A stretch of 64,000 nt of DNA from the NCBI GenBank assembly GCA_021772015.1, contig JAETNS010000003.1, positions 1-64,000 on the forward strand, in the 5' to 3' direction. Positions 34,932 through 44,500 of this stretch are shown here, one piece after another (within the stretch, counting starts at the first letter, position 1; the number at the start of each line of letters is the position of its first letter). Source of the DNA: Prevotellaceae bacterium. Its GTDB lineage: Bacteria; Bacteroidota; Bacteroidia; Bacteroidales; Muribaculaceae. A model generated the notes under the pieces. It had not been told where the DNA came from, did no database searches, and saw only the letters and a program-made list of their open reading frames with translations. The translations under genes were made by a program, and so were the position numbers.

Positions 34932-36154
34932 AAGTCTTTCAAGTCTGTATCATTCTTGAATGTCGGCACATTCAATATCGGATAAGGATCCATAAACCGC
35001 TTGGAGGAAAGTTCGTCAAGGCGTATGGTCGCCAGCTTGTCGACGATTCGGCTGACAGTGTCACGCTTGGCGTAAGGATTGTCTGTCTCCAGAGCCAGCC
35101 TTTTTCCGGCGGGTGAAAGCGCGAAGGATATGGCTTGATGGATCTGATCGGCTTCTCCCTCGCAATGGATAACAGAGGTTGCCGCTATACGCCCTTGCTG
35201 ACGTATGCCGATATCGACGGTCGGGATTCTCATGGTCGGCACTTCCACTATCCCGCTGGAGGAGTTGCCCACGACCGCGCTGACGAAATGGAGCGTAGAA
35301 AGGTAACGGCGACGGCCGAGGGAGGGCACGACCGCCACACGGCCCGGATATCTGGAAGCATATTCGTTTATCTTCCGTATGATTACCTCTCCTTCCGGGT
35401 CATTGTTGGGATATGTGAAGATTATATGCGAGGCTATGAAGCCGTCAAGGGCATTCAGGAGAGCTTCGCACCGCTCTTCCACCGGCACCGGATCCATCGT
35501 CGCAGGATGCAAAGTGACAAGCAGGGTGGATGCGTTTATGTCGATGCCGATGAATTTTTCAAGATCCGCCTTGGGGATTACCGGCTCATGGATGATATTA
35601 TATACTCCCAAGGCTCCCGTGTTGAAGACGTGATCGGGGTTCTCTCCCATCGAGATCACGCGGTTACGGTAAGCGTCTGTCGCGGTGAAATGGAGGGTGG
35701 ACAGTTTTGTCAGCGCATGCCGGATGTTGTCGTCGAACGCCCCTTCGGAGATCTCCCCCCCGGCGATGTGGGCGATGGGGATCCTCATGATGGTCGCGGC
35801 GGTGGCGACAGCGAGCATCTCGTATCTGTCTCCGAGGATTACGAGTATGTCGGGGCTGAGACGGTTAAGGGCTTTAGCCATTCCTCCAAGACATTTGCCT
35901 GTGGCAACGGCCGTGTCGACAGCCGAACTGCTCCGCGAGTTCATCTCAACCCGTTCGTCAACACGGAAGCCATCCTCGATGATCTCCTCGACAGTCATCC
36001 CGTATCGCGGGTCAAGGTGCATGTTGGTGGCTATGATCTGCAATTCGACAGTCTCGTAAGCCCGCAATTCACGGGCTACGCTGCTGAGAAGCCCCCAATC
36101 GGCGCGTGTCGAGGTGACAATGCAGATTTTTCGTTTGACGAAGTCGTTATTCAT
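34928..36154 (-). CDS. UDP/GDP-sugar 2-epimerase, hydrolysing (NeuC/LegG-like)
   Basis: Hydrolysing 2-epimerase that releases ManNAc or a 2,4-diacetamido-trideoxymannose for nonulosonic acid synthesis. Motifs: VTSTRADWGLLSSV at the N-terminus, ILGDRYEMLA near residue 107, IAGGEISEGAFDDNIRHA near 130, and VGNSSSGIVE near 297. In a PtmE/LegF setting LegG is the likely role, acting on GDP-diacetylbacillosamine. The synthase (LegI/NeuB) and the dehydratase and aminotransferase steps are not in the window. 408 aa. Confidence 0.85.
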   Translation of the reverse strand: MNNDFVKRKICIVTSTRADWGLLSSVARELRAYETVELQIIATNMHLDPRYGMTVEEIIEDGFRVDERVEMNSRSSSAVDTAVATGKCLGGMAKALNRLSPDILVILGDRYEMLAVATAATIMRIPIAHIAGGEISEGAFDDNIRHALTKLSTLHFTATDAYRNRVISMGENPDHVFNTGALGVYNIIHEPVIPKADLEKFIGIDINASTLLVTLHPATMDPVPVEERCEALLNALDGFIASHIIFTYPNNDPEGEVIIRKINEYASRYPGRVAVVPSLGRRRYLSTLHFVSAVVGNSSSGIVEVPTMRIPTVDIGIRQQGRIAATSVIHCEGEADQIHQAISFALSPAGKRLALETDNPYAKRDTVSRIVDKLATIRLDELSSKRFMDPYPILNVPTFKNDTDLKDL

Positions 36155-36213
36155 TGCAGTATTGTTTGGGAGGAGTGGAATATGCTGTATACGGGGCTTC
36201 CTGAAACTGCCGC

Positions 36214-36255
36214 GTCACGGTTCCTTCTCCCGGGGAGAAAGAACCGCGACGTGAC
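36214..36255. terminator. long hairpin between the lipoprotein gene and legG-like gene
   Basis: CGGTTC-C-TTCTCC (36218-36230) pairs with GGAGAA-A-GAACCG (36234-36246), 12 bp around one C/A mismatch, and GTCACG/CGTGAC extends it outward (36214-36219 and 36250-36255). It lies about 50 bp past the lipoprotein stop (minus strand). No T-run; terminator role inferred. Confidence 0.5.
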
Positions 36256-36302
36256 GTGGATGTTTGTCAAGATCCCGACAGGCAGCCAGAGGCCGCAGTG
36301 GG

Positions 36303-37160
36303 TCAGTAGGCGGTTCCGTCGATGGTAACTTTGCGGTTGAATTTCCGGCACTCGAAGGTTAGAGAGAGAGTCTTCCCGGCCACTACCTTTCCTTCGAGGT
36401 TGGTGATCTCGAAAGCGGGATACGGGTCGTTGCCGATTTTCGGTACGAGACTGCTTATCTTGAAAGTGAAGCCGTCGTTAGTGTAGGTCAGCGGTATATC
36501 GGGGAATCTCATGACACCGAGGTTCGAGGGCATAGTGTCAAGGAATTTGGGATAGGCGATCTGTACCTCGGCTTTCTTTGTCTTACCGTCGAAAGTCACA
36601 AGGTAACGTGACTGTTTTGTCGAGAAAGGATCCTTGGCGGGATTGTCGATATCGGTCGACTTGGTCTCGCCGATAAACTGGCTGTGGGTGAACAAGGTTG
36701 TTATCTCGTAACGGCTGTCGAGAAGGAACTTGATGGATACGAGATTCTGCAGGCCGTCTGAGCGGAGCACGAAATCAATGTCAAGATTGGCCACATTGAC
36801 CGTTGAAGCGCCTGTCTGTATCTGCATTGTCTCGGCATGCTGGAGCTTCCACCCTGTCTGAGTGATGTTCATCCTCAGTTCGGGCAAGGAGAAAGAGATG
36901 GCGCGTTGGTCGGAATCATATTGCAGGTCGTTGACATTGAGCTGCATCGTGAGCTGGTCAAGATTGACGAGCACTCCGTAGTTTGCTCCGGAGAAGACGG
37001 TCAGCTTGTCAGCAGTGCGGTCATAGACAGATATGTAGTTCAGTGAAGACTGGATTGTCAACGCCTGGGTGTTGCCTTTGGGATCGTCATTACTGCAAGA
37101 GGGGAGGATCAGGGCAGGCAACGCCAGGAGAGGGAGTAAGAGGAATTTAAGAAATTTCAT
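36303..37160 (-). CDS. lipoprotein paired with a TonB-dependent receptor
   Basis: Lipoprotein with a clear lipobox (LILPSCSND, Cys at about 22). The mature part is beta-strand-rich with no domain I can name with confidence; the look (two related halves around SSLNYISVYD and LVTFDGKTKKAEV) is that of DUF4840-like Bacteroidales lipoproteins. It lies 34 bp after the TonB-dependent receptor gene on the same strand, so a surface-exposed or periplasmic partner for that receptor is a reasonable guess. 285 aa. Confidence 0.65.
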   Translation of the reverse strand: MKFLKFLLLPLLALPALILPSCSNDDPKGNTQALTIQSSLNYISVYDRTADKLTVFSGANYGVLVNLDQLTMQLNVNDLQYDSDQRAISFSLPELRMNITQTGWKLQHAETMQIQTGASTVNVANLDIDFVLRSDGLQNLVSIKFLLDSRYEITTLFTHSQFIGETKSTDIDNPAKDPFSTKQSRYLVTFDGKTKKAEVQIAYPKFLDTMPSNLGVMRFPDIPLTYTNDGFTFKISSLVPKIGNDPYPAFEITNLEGKVVAGKTLSLTFECRKFNRKVTIDGTAY

Positions 37161-37194
37161 GTTTTTTATCGATTGTTTATGTTGATTTTTTGTG

Positions 37195-39462
37195 TCACAG
37201 ATCCATTTGCCAGCTTAGGGAAGCCCCTATTGAGAAGCCATTTCCCCGCTGGAGGAACGCGTTCCCTATTGAAACGAAATAAAAGGTCGCATATTGCGTG
37301 GCCGTAATGTTGTCGGCCCAGAGTTCCAGCCTGAAATTGTCATGTGTGGCGGCCACGGAGGCATTGAGCAACATGTAGAAGGGTTGTCTGACGGTGTTGG
37401 CCTCGTCCCACCATATGCTTCCCGTGCCTCGCGTGTTGGCTTGGATGGAAATGCTGTCTATAAATCCTGTAAGCGGGCGTGAATAGCCGGCGCCAAGAAA
37501 GAGTGTATTGGAGGGAGCGTAGGGTATGCGGTTGCCTGAGTAATCGGCGCGTCCGTTGTCAAATTCCAGGAACCGCGCGTCAGTGAATCCGTATGCCCCT
37601 CGTGTAAACCATCCGTGTGGGGAGCTGTATGTCGCCGATAGTTCAACCCCTCGCGAACGCGCGCGTCCGGCATTTGCCATTATGCGCCCCGTGATGCTGC
37701 CTTCAGGAAACATCGTGACCTGCTGGTTGTCGACATTTATCCAGAACGCCGCGAGGTCCAGAGCCAACTGCCGGTCCAGCAGCTGCAGATGCGCCCCGAC
37801 CTCAAAATTCCAGTCGGTTTCCGGGCGGTATGACACAGTCTGGTCGACATCATATTGCTCGGCCAGCCCCATCTCTGTCATGATCTTTTGTTGCAGGAAG
37901 TCAGAGAACATCTGGGTGTTGTAGCCTCCGGCCTTGTAACCTTTTGTGGCGGACGCATAAATATTTCCGATACTTCCGGGCAATTGGTATGAGAGAGAGA
38001 ATTTCGGAAGCAACTGTGTGTAGTCATGTGAGATGTGTCCCCTTTCGTCGATCTCTACCGAAGCATTGCGGAAGATGGGTAAAGGGGATACAGTCGGGTT
38101 TGTGTTGTCATAGACGGTGTATGCGGTGTTGCAGAAACTGCGGAAATCAAGGTTTGTCCGCTCCCAGTCGAAACGCAGCCCGACGGTGGCTGTGAATGCT
38201 CCAAGTTTGAGGGCGCTTTCATGATAGACCGACATCCCTCCGGAAGGCATCGTGAAATTGCTGCCCAAGGTGAATGACGGCTCATTCCAGGCGATAGGGT
38301 AGTATGGGTTGGCGTTGTTGCGGTTGGCTGCTATGAGATTGTTTATACCTGTCTCTTTGAATGTGACGGGAGCATCCATCCTTGTCCTGCGGTAGAAGCC
38401 GAACACTCCGGTGAGCCAGGTATATTTTCCGCCCTGCGGCCCGCGGGCCACAAAATCGCCGGTAAAGGCCCATTCCTTGCGTTTCTGGCGGAGCGTGAAA
38501 TAATCCTCCTCCGTGAAATCCTGGTCGAGCACCATGTCATCATCGAGATATTGCGCGCTCATTATGGAGGAGAATGTGATCCCCTTGAATGAATGCTTGA
38601 CCGTGAGTCCGTCCACGAATGAGAGGCGGCTGTAATAACAGGTGTCATTGTAGGCGATCCTGTCAGTCGCGGCATTCATGTACGGGTAACCTTTCTGGTG
38701 GCCGCGTGTGAGCATGGCTGTGTTTTCGACGATCACTTTTCCTGTCGGGCGGAAGGCTGTCTTCCAGCGCAATGCGCCCAGTCTCTCGTGGCCTGTCTTG
38801 CTGTTGTTGTGACTGTTGCGAAAAAAACCGTCCGAGCCTGACAGTTCGCCTGTGAGCGACATCCCGAGCTTCCCTGACAGTTTGTCATATATCCCCGCCG
38901 ACGCGCGCCATGTGTTATGGTTGCCGTAAGACACTTTCGCCCTGATCCCCTCGAAAGAGAGGGGAGAGACGGTGTAGATATTGACAAGGCCGCCCATGGT
39001 GTTGCGGCCATACAGTATGTTCTGCGGTCCTCGCAATATCTCGACCCTGTCTATGTCGGCAAGGTCGAAATCGAAGTTGTCCTTGTTTATTATAGGGATA
39101 TTGTCGATGTTCAGTCCGACGACCGGCTGGTCGATGCGGGTACCCAGTCCGCGTACGTATATGGAAGATGTCATCCTCGACCCGTAGGCAGGAATATAGA
39201 AGTTGGGCGCGAGGGCGGAGGCTTCCCGGAGGTTTACGAGATCGTATGTCTCGACCGCTCCGCTGCCTATGTATGTCACGGCTTCATCGGCGTTCGGGTG
39301 CTCCCCCCCCTTTATGGCTGTCACGGAGACCTCGTTCAGCACCACATTCTTCTGTGACTGCACTATGCCCGTAGAATCGGTTGCCGACGGGGAAACCGCC
39401 AGCATATAGCCTGGTAGTGAAGCTGATGTCAACAATAATATGGCTGAAACGAAGTGTCGCAT
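37195..39462 (-). CDS. TonB-dependent outer-membrane receptor
   Basis: ATG 39462 gives a signal peptide (RHFVSAILLLTSASLPGYMLA); the frame open to 39537 crosses the promoter. A plug domain follows (VEILRGPQNILYGRNTMGG, then NIYTVSP), and a beta-barrel with the usual alternating aromatic strands, ending in SLSWQMDL. There is no N-terminal CarboxypepD_reg-like domain and no SusD partner, so a siderophore-, vitamin- or metal-type receptor is likelier than a SusC glycan porin. Substrate unknown. 755 aa. Confidence 0.9.
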   Translation of the reverse strand: MRHFVSAILLLTSASLPGYMLAVSPSATDSTGIVQSQKNVVLNEVSVTAIKGGEHPNADEAVTYIGSGAVETYDLVNLREASALAPNFYIPAYGSRMTSSIYVRGLGTRIDQPVVGLNIDNIPIINKDNFDFDLADIDRVEILRGPQNILYGRNTMGGLVNIYTVSPLSFEGIRAKVSYGNHNTWRASAGIYDKLSGKLGMSLTGELSGSDGFFRNSHNNSKTGHERLGALRWKTAFRPTGKVIVENTAMLTRGHQKGYPYMNAATDRIAYNDTCYYSRLSFVDGLTVKHSFKGITFSSIMSAQYLDDDMVLDQDFTEEDYFTLRQKRKEWAFTGDFVARGPQGGKYTWLTGVFGFYRRTRMDAPVTFKETGINNLIAANRNNANPYYPIAWNEPSFTLGSNFTMPSGGMSVYHESALKLGAFTATVGLRFDWERTNLDFRSFCNTAYTVYDNTNPTVSPLPIFRNASVEIDERGHISHDYTQLLPKFSLSYQLPGSIGNIYASATKGYKAGGYNTQMFSDFLQQKIMTEMGLAEQYDVDQTVSYRPETDWNFEVGAHLQLLDRQLALDLAAFWINVDNQQVTMFPEGSITGRIMANAGRARSRGVELSATYSSPHGWFTRGAYGFTDARFLEFDNGRADYSGNRIPYAPSNTLFLGAGYSRPLTGFIDSISIQANTRGTGSIWWDEANTVRQPFYMLLNASVAATHDNFRLELWADNITATQYATFYFVSIGNAFLQRGNGFSIGASLSWQMDL

Positions 39463-39534
39463 GCGGGAATCTGCAATCCAAGGCTTTGTGGTGGCCCGGT
39501 GGATGTTTTGTCTTTCGGTATCACTTATCCGATG

Positions 39535-39565
39535 CAAAGTTACGATTTTTCCCCGAGATATGAAA
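39535..39565 (-). promoter_or_regulatory. promoter of the TonB-dependent receptor gene
   Basis: Minus strand -7 TAACTTTG at 39535-39542 (consensus), with TTTC at 39562-39565 as a weak -33, 19 bp apart. Start near 39528 leaves a leader of about 66 nt before ATG 39462. Confidence 0.55.
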
Positions 39566-39649
39566 CATCGTGGTCGATACGCCTTACGATAACCGGTTGA
39601 TGTTTTTAGTCAGGGAAAACGTAAATAAATTGTAAAAAAACAGATGCGA

Positions 39650-39682
39650 TTTGGCTAAAACCGAATTTAATTGTTAATTTTG
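39650..39682 (+). promoter_or_regulatory. promoter of the ECF sigma gene
   Basis: -33 TTTG at 39650-39653, 21 bp spacer, -7 TAATTTTG at 39675-39682. The -7 element ends 19 bp before the ATG at 39702, leaving a very short leader. It looks like a housekeeping promoter, not an ECF-type one. Confidence 0.65.
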
Positions 39683-39701
39683 AGGCTCAAAACGATTGTC
39701 A

Positions 39702-40262
39702 ATGGCAAAAGAACAACCCCGCGAAGACTCAAGCCTCATCGAACGGCTCCGGCAACCACAGACTTGCCGGGAGGCGTTCAATGATGTCATGCGGCAGTAT
39801 TCCGAGCCGTTGTACTGGCAGATACGTCGTATGGTCGAAAGCCATGATGACGCGAATGACATCCTCCAGAACACATTTCTGAAGGCATGGCAGTCGGTAG
39901 AGGGCTTCCGTGGCGACGCTAAACTGTCGACGTGGCTATACAAGATAGCCTTGAACGAGTCGATAACATTCCTCGCCAAAGAGCGCAAGCGGTTGAGTAT
40001 CAGTATAGACAATGAGGAAAGTCATCTTGTCAACCTCATCGAGAGCGACGAGTATGTAGACGGAGACGCGTTGGCTCTCAAACTTAGAAAGGCAGTCGCC
40101 TCCCTGCCGGAGAAACAGCGGCTGGTCTTCAATATGAAATATTATGACGAGCTGAAATATGACCAGATGTCAGAGATTCTCGGGACCTCCGTGGGGGCGC
40201 TCAAAGCGTCGTATCATCTCGCCGTGAAGAAAATCGAGCAATATTTCGCCGACAATGACTGA
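39702..40262 (+). CDS. ECF-type RNA polymerase sigma factor
   Basis: Sigma-70 family protein with regions 2 and 4 only: region 2 with DDANDILQNTFLKAWQ near residues 48-63 and LSTWLYKIALNES, region 4 with LPEKQRLVFNMKYYDELKY and the HTH SVGALKASYH. ATG 39702 is preferred over TTG 39696. 186 aa. Followed by a one-TM protein and a Spy/CpxP-like protein, which suggests an envelope-stress regulon. Confidence 0.93.
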   Translation: MAKEQPREDSSLIERLRQPQTCREAFNDVMRQYSEPLYWQIRRMVESHDDANDILQNTFLKAWQSVEGFRGDAKLSTWLYKIALNESITFLAKERKRLSISIDNEESHLVNLIESDEYVDGDALALKLRKAVASLPEKQRLVFNMKYYDELKYDQMSEILGTSVGALKASYHLAVKKIEQYFADND

Positions 40263-40385
40263 TTGCCGGCTTGATCCGGTAGCGTCATTCGTCCATACAA
40301 TCGCAAAAATATTAAACAGAGTTTAAACCTTTCAGATCACCGCGAGTCAAAATCTCGAAAAGCGACAGCTTCAAAAACAACTGCT

Positions 40386-40823
40386 ATGAAAATTGAGAAG
40401 GAAAATATACTTGACAAGATAGGCCGGAAGGACGGTATGACTGTCCCCGAGGGCTATTTTGCCGATTTCCAGCAGCGGATGGAAGGTATGCTTCCCTTTA
40501 ACGAGGATGCGGAATCTCCGCGTAAGCTTCAGGCACCCCGCTCTTTCTGGGAAAAAGTGAGGCCGTTTGTCTATATGGCGGCAATGTTTGCCGGGGTCTG
40601 GTGCATGGTAAAGATGTTCTCGATGCTCACTCCTGCCGGAGGAATGGACTTGTCGATCGACAACAACGAAGTGCTTTCGAGCGCGTTGTCGGATGACACA
40701 TTCATTTACGAGTATCTGCGTGACGATGTGTCCGGACGAGAAGTGCTGGAGGAGATGTATAGCGACAGCATAGCGGTCGAAGACATGATGCCCGCAGACT
40801 CCCTTGAGGAACTCTCCCTTTGA
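40386..40823 (+). CDS. single-TM protein, candidate anti-sigma factor
   Basis: Unrecognised 145-residue protein. The first 60 residues are charged and presumably cytoplasmic (EKENILDKIGRKDGMTVPEGYF), one membrane segment is at about 59-80 (VYMAAMFAGVWCMVKMFSML), and the C-terminal part is acidic and presumably periplasmic. No zinc-binding anti-sigma motif is seen. Its place right after the ECF gene and its topology are the only reasons to suggest it holds the sigma factor at the membrane. Confidence 0.6.
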   Translation: MKIEKENILDKIGRKDGMTVPEGYFADFQQRMEGMLPFNEDAESPRKLQAPRSFWEKVRPFVYMAAMFAGVWCMVKMFSMLTPAGGMDLSIDNNEVLSSALSDDTFIYEYLRDDVSGREVLEEMYSDSIAVEDMMPADSLEELSL

Positions 40824-40866
40824 TCACCGGTTGTAGTTTGAGTGTCGCATAAAACAACAAGTTGTT

Positions 40867-41361
40867 ATGAGTATTAGGATATTGACTCTCGTTTCGTTGC
40901 TCTGGCTTTCGATGGCCGCTTCTGTCGCGTCATGGGCTGCCCCGCAAAATCGCGGTGAACGCGAGCAGTGGATGACAGAAATGCGCCAGTACAAGCGGAT
41001 TTATCTAACAAAGGAGCTTGAGCTTACGCGTGAACAGCAGACCAAGTTCTATCCTCTGTATGAAGAGATGGAGGACCAGGAGGCCAAGATCAATGACGAT
41101 GCAAGATCAATGGAACGCCGGGTGGCCGATCTTCCGAACGCGTCGGATCTTGAATATGAAAAGGCGACGGAGGCGATGTTTGACGCTGCTGTAAGGTCTG
41201 CCCAGCTTGAACGTGAGTACATGGACAAGTTCAAAGAGATACTTTCCAGCAAACAGCTTTTCCGCCTGAAAGCGGTCGAACGTCAATTCAACAGGGAAAT
41301 CATGAGGCAGCACCATCGTCTTCGCGCGAAAGGGAAAGCCGCCGACAGGGACAACAAATGA
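40867..41361 (+). CDS. Spy/CpxP-like periplasmic helical protein
   Basis: Signal peptide (LTLVSLLWLSMAASVASWA) followed by an all-helical, highly charged mature part (about 140 aa) with the pattern LELTREQQTKFYPLYEEME, typical of LTXXQ/Spy-CpxP relatives. Such proteins act as chaperones or as stress sensors. The third gene after the ECF factor, so it may be the sensor or an output of that system. Confidence 0.7.
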   Translation: MSIRILTLVSLLWLSMAASVASWAAPQNRGEREQWMTEMRQYKRIYLTKELELTREQQTKFYPLYEEMEDQEAKINDDARSMERRVADLPNASDLEYEKATEAMFDAAVRSAQLEREYMDKFKEILSSKQLFRLKAVERQFNREIMRQHHRLRAKGKAADRDNK

Positions 41362-41518
41362 TTTCCTGACGACAATAGTGCTAAATTGAACATTCAGGCA
41401 TAAGTCTGATGTTTATCTGACGCGGCGTGCTGCGTTTGCCTCGCTCTTGTCGCGGGCAAATCACGGCGCGTCGCGGCGTTTCAATATGCCGGTCGAACTC
41501 AATCTTGAACAATCATAT

Positions 41519-44500
41519 ATGAAGCCAGTTAAGCAGTTAAACCGAATCGCTTTTTTCAGGTTCACACTCATACTCTCCGTTATGTTGCTGAATCCATTTT
41601 TTGGTCAGGGAGCCAACCCTGATTTCGCTTTCCCGGCGAAAGTAGAGAAAACCGCTGCCGCCGATCTGCGGGCTGCCCTGAAAGCAGATGACGGCAAGGG
41701 GGTGGTCAATGCCATGATACGCCTGGGGCTGGCCAAAGCCCAGGTCAACACCGATTCCCTTCCTGCGGTGCTTTCCCAAGTCGCCGATCTCGCCGCCAAG
41801 GAGAAAGATCCCGCAGCGAGAGCTTTGCTAAACTCGCTTTCGGCCAAAATATACACTCAGATCTATAATTCCGACAGGTGGACATATGACCGCCGTGACC
41901 CCGTTGCCGGTACCGGTGAGGATTACAAACTGTGGAATGGCCGCCAGTTCCTTGACAAGGTAATGACTCTGACACAGGCTTCATTGGCTGACGCGTCGGC
42001 ACTTAAGAAATTGTCGCTGAAAGATTTCGCGGGAATAGTGGAGGTCAGTGACGAAGACCTTCGGTTTTATCCGACATTGTTTGATTTTGTGGCCGTTATT
42101 GGTATAGACAATCTCAATGCATTCGCTTCGGCTCAACGTATGAATGTGTTGAATGACAAGCTTCTGGAGAATCCTTGTGATCCGACCCTCCGCCCCGGGC
42201 CGACTTGCAGGCCTCTGGGGATGATCCTTGGAATATATTCCGCCTTGATCGATTTCCATGCAGACGACCCGGCTCCGCTGTATGTAGAGGAGATCGCTGC
42301 GAGGAAATTTGTCAACTCATATCTGTTCTCCGCATCGGGTCCTGATCCGAGAAGATCCGGTCTCGGCTCCACGGCCAAACCCTCGGCCTTTACCCGCGAG
42401 ATGTTGCGTCTTTATGACCTCCATAAAGATGACGAGTTCGCCGGTCTCTTCCTCGATAAGGCCGCGGACGGTTTCTCCTCCGGTTCGGACGCTAAGGAGA
42501 TATATCCTCTCCTGATCGATTACAAAAGCCGTTTCCCCGGCAGTTTCCTGATAAATGACATAGACAACCAGATCAACCGTCTGGCCATGCCGTCGGCTTC
42601 TTTCAAGATACCTTCGGAAGTCGCTCCCGGCCGTCCTGTGACTCTCAGGGTCCAATCAGACAACGGCAAGACTGTGAAACTCGATGTTTTCAATGTCAGT
42701 TCCCGAGCAGGTATAGATGCCGGTGACAACTGGGTCAAAAACGGTAATCTCGGCAACGCGATAGAAACCAGGACATTGACATTTGAAAAAGCGATCCCGT
42801 TTTCAGATACCGCTGATACAACCATCACTTTCCCCGATTATGGGCTGTATGTGGTCAGGATCTCGGTTGACGGGAAGTATGAGACAGGCAGTCTGCGGTT
42901 GATAAGATGCAGTGACCTTTCGCTTTCGACATTTGTCGCCGGAGAATCAACTTCGGGGTGGGTGGTCGACGCAACAACAGGAAAACCGATGGAGAACGCC
43001 CGCTTCCATTTCAGACCTTGGTCAAGGCGGTCGGCGGACACGCAGATATCAGGGGCTACTGACGCGCTCGGAGAGAAACAGCTGACAGTAAAAGAATACG
43101 GAATGCTCTCTGTCTCCAAGGGCAATGACAGATTCGCTCCCGGAATCTCCGTGTCGACCCCTTATGGTGTGGATGACGCTCCTGTGGTGAACATGGATAT
43201 CTTCACGTCATTGGGGCTGTACCGTCCCGGCGACGAGGTGGAGTTCGCTCTGGTCGCTTATGAGACTCATCCTCGCAACCGCGAGATTGTCGCAGGACGT
43301 AGGATCGGTGTTGAATTGCGTGATGCCAACTATCAGCCGGTCGACACACTTTATGTGACGACTGACTCCTGGGGACGTGCCGAGGGGAAATTCACCCTTC
43401 CCTCCTCCGGCCTGACAGGCAATTTCCAACTTCGTGCGGGGAGCGCGCAGGGTGCGTCTCCGGTGATTGATTTCCAAGGTTACGCCTCATTTACGGTAAG
43501 TGACTACAAATTGCCGACTTTCGAGGTCGAGCAATTGGCAGTCAATCGGCCGGTATCCATCAATGACAGTGCTTCCGTCCAAGGAAAGGCTGTCGCTTAT
43601 TCCGGTTTCCCGATTTCAGAAGCTGCCGTTAAAGCCTCATTGAAAGTCCAGCAGGGATTCTGGTGGTGGAAGACTGTGTCGCCGGTATTTTTCACGGTTG
43701 AGACCACTACCGACAGTGAGGGTAAATTCTCAGTAGAGATCCCGGCCTCGGCGATAGCCTCAAGTCCGGCTCCCGGAGGGATATTTGTCTGTGACATAGA
43801 GGTCACATCCGCCGATGGCGAGACCCGTACGATGACAAGCTCGTTCAACATGGGTAAACCTTTGGGGATAGTCGCCTCTATTCCCGCCCAGATAAATGTC
43901 GCCCGGAGTTTCTCCGCGTCGGTGGAAGCAAAGGATGCTAACGGTGACTCCAAGTCTCTTGATATCAGATATACCGTGAGACGTGATTCCACGATTGTCG
44001 CCGAGGGTGTGACCAAGACCGGCTCTTTGAAGGACATGATCGGGAAACTGACGACAGGCAGCTACTCGATTGAGTTTGCCCCGGTTGACACACTTATGGC
44101 CTATCCGGCCGCTCCATGCAATGTGATAGTATATCGGCCCCAGGATGAGATCTGTCCTCTCGACCGTCCATTATGGGTGCCCTCGGGTGATTTGCAGGCA
44201 GACGAGAACGGGAACGCCAAGATTATATTGGGTTCGGCTTGTCAGGATGCCAATGTCAGGATGATCGTCACCGTGTATCCGGGCAAGATCGTTGAAAAAC
44301 GTTGGCTGACCCCGAAAAAGGGAATGCAGGAGATCATGATCTCGCTTCCCCCAGGGGCTGAAAAAGGGATTGTCAGCCTTGACTGCGTGAAAGATTTCGA
44401 TTCATGGCGGTATGAGACAACCGTCAAGGGAGCCGCTTCCAACAAATCGATCAAAATCGAGATAGAGACCTTCCGCGACAAGGTGATTCCGGGTAAGCAG

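Noticed and set aside
35135-36328. 397-codon plus-strand frame opposite the LegG-like gene
   Set aside because: Shadow of a recognisable 2-epimerase.
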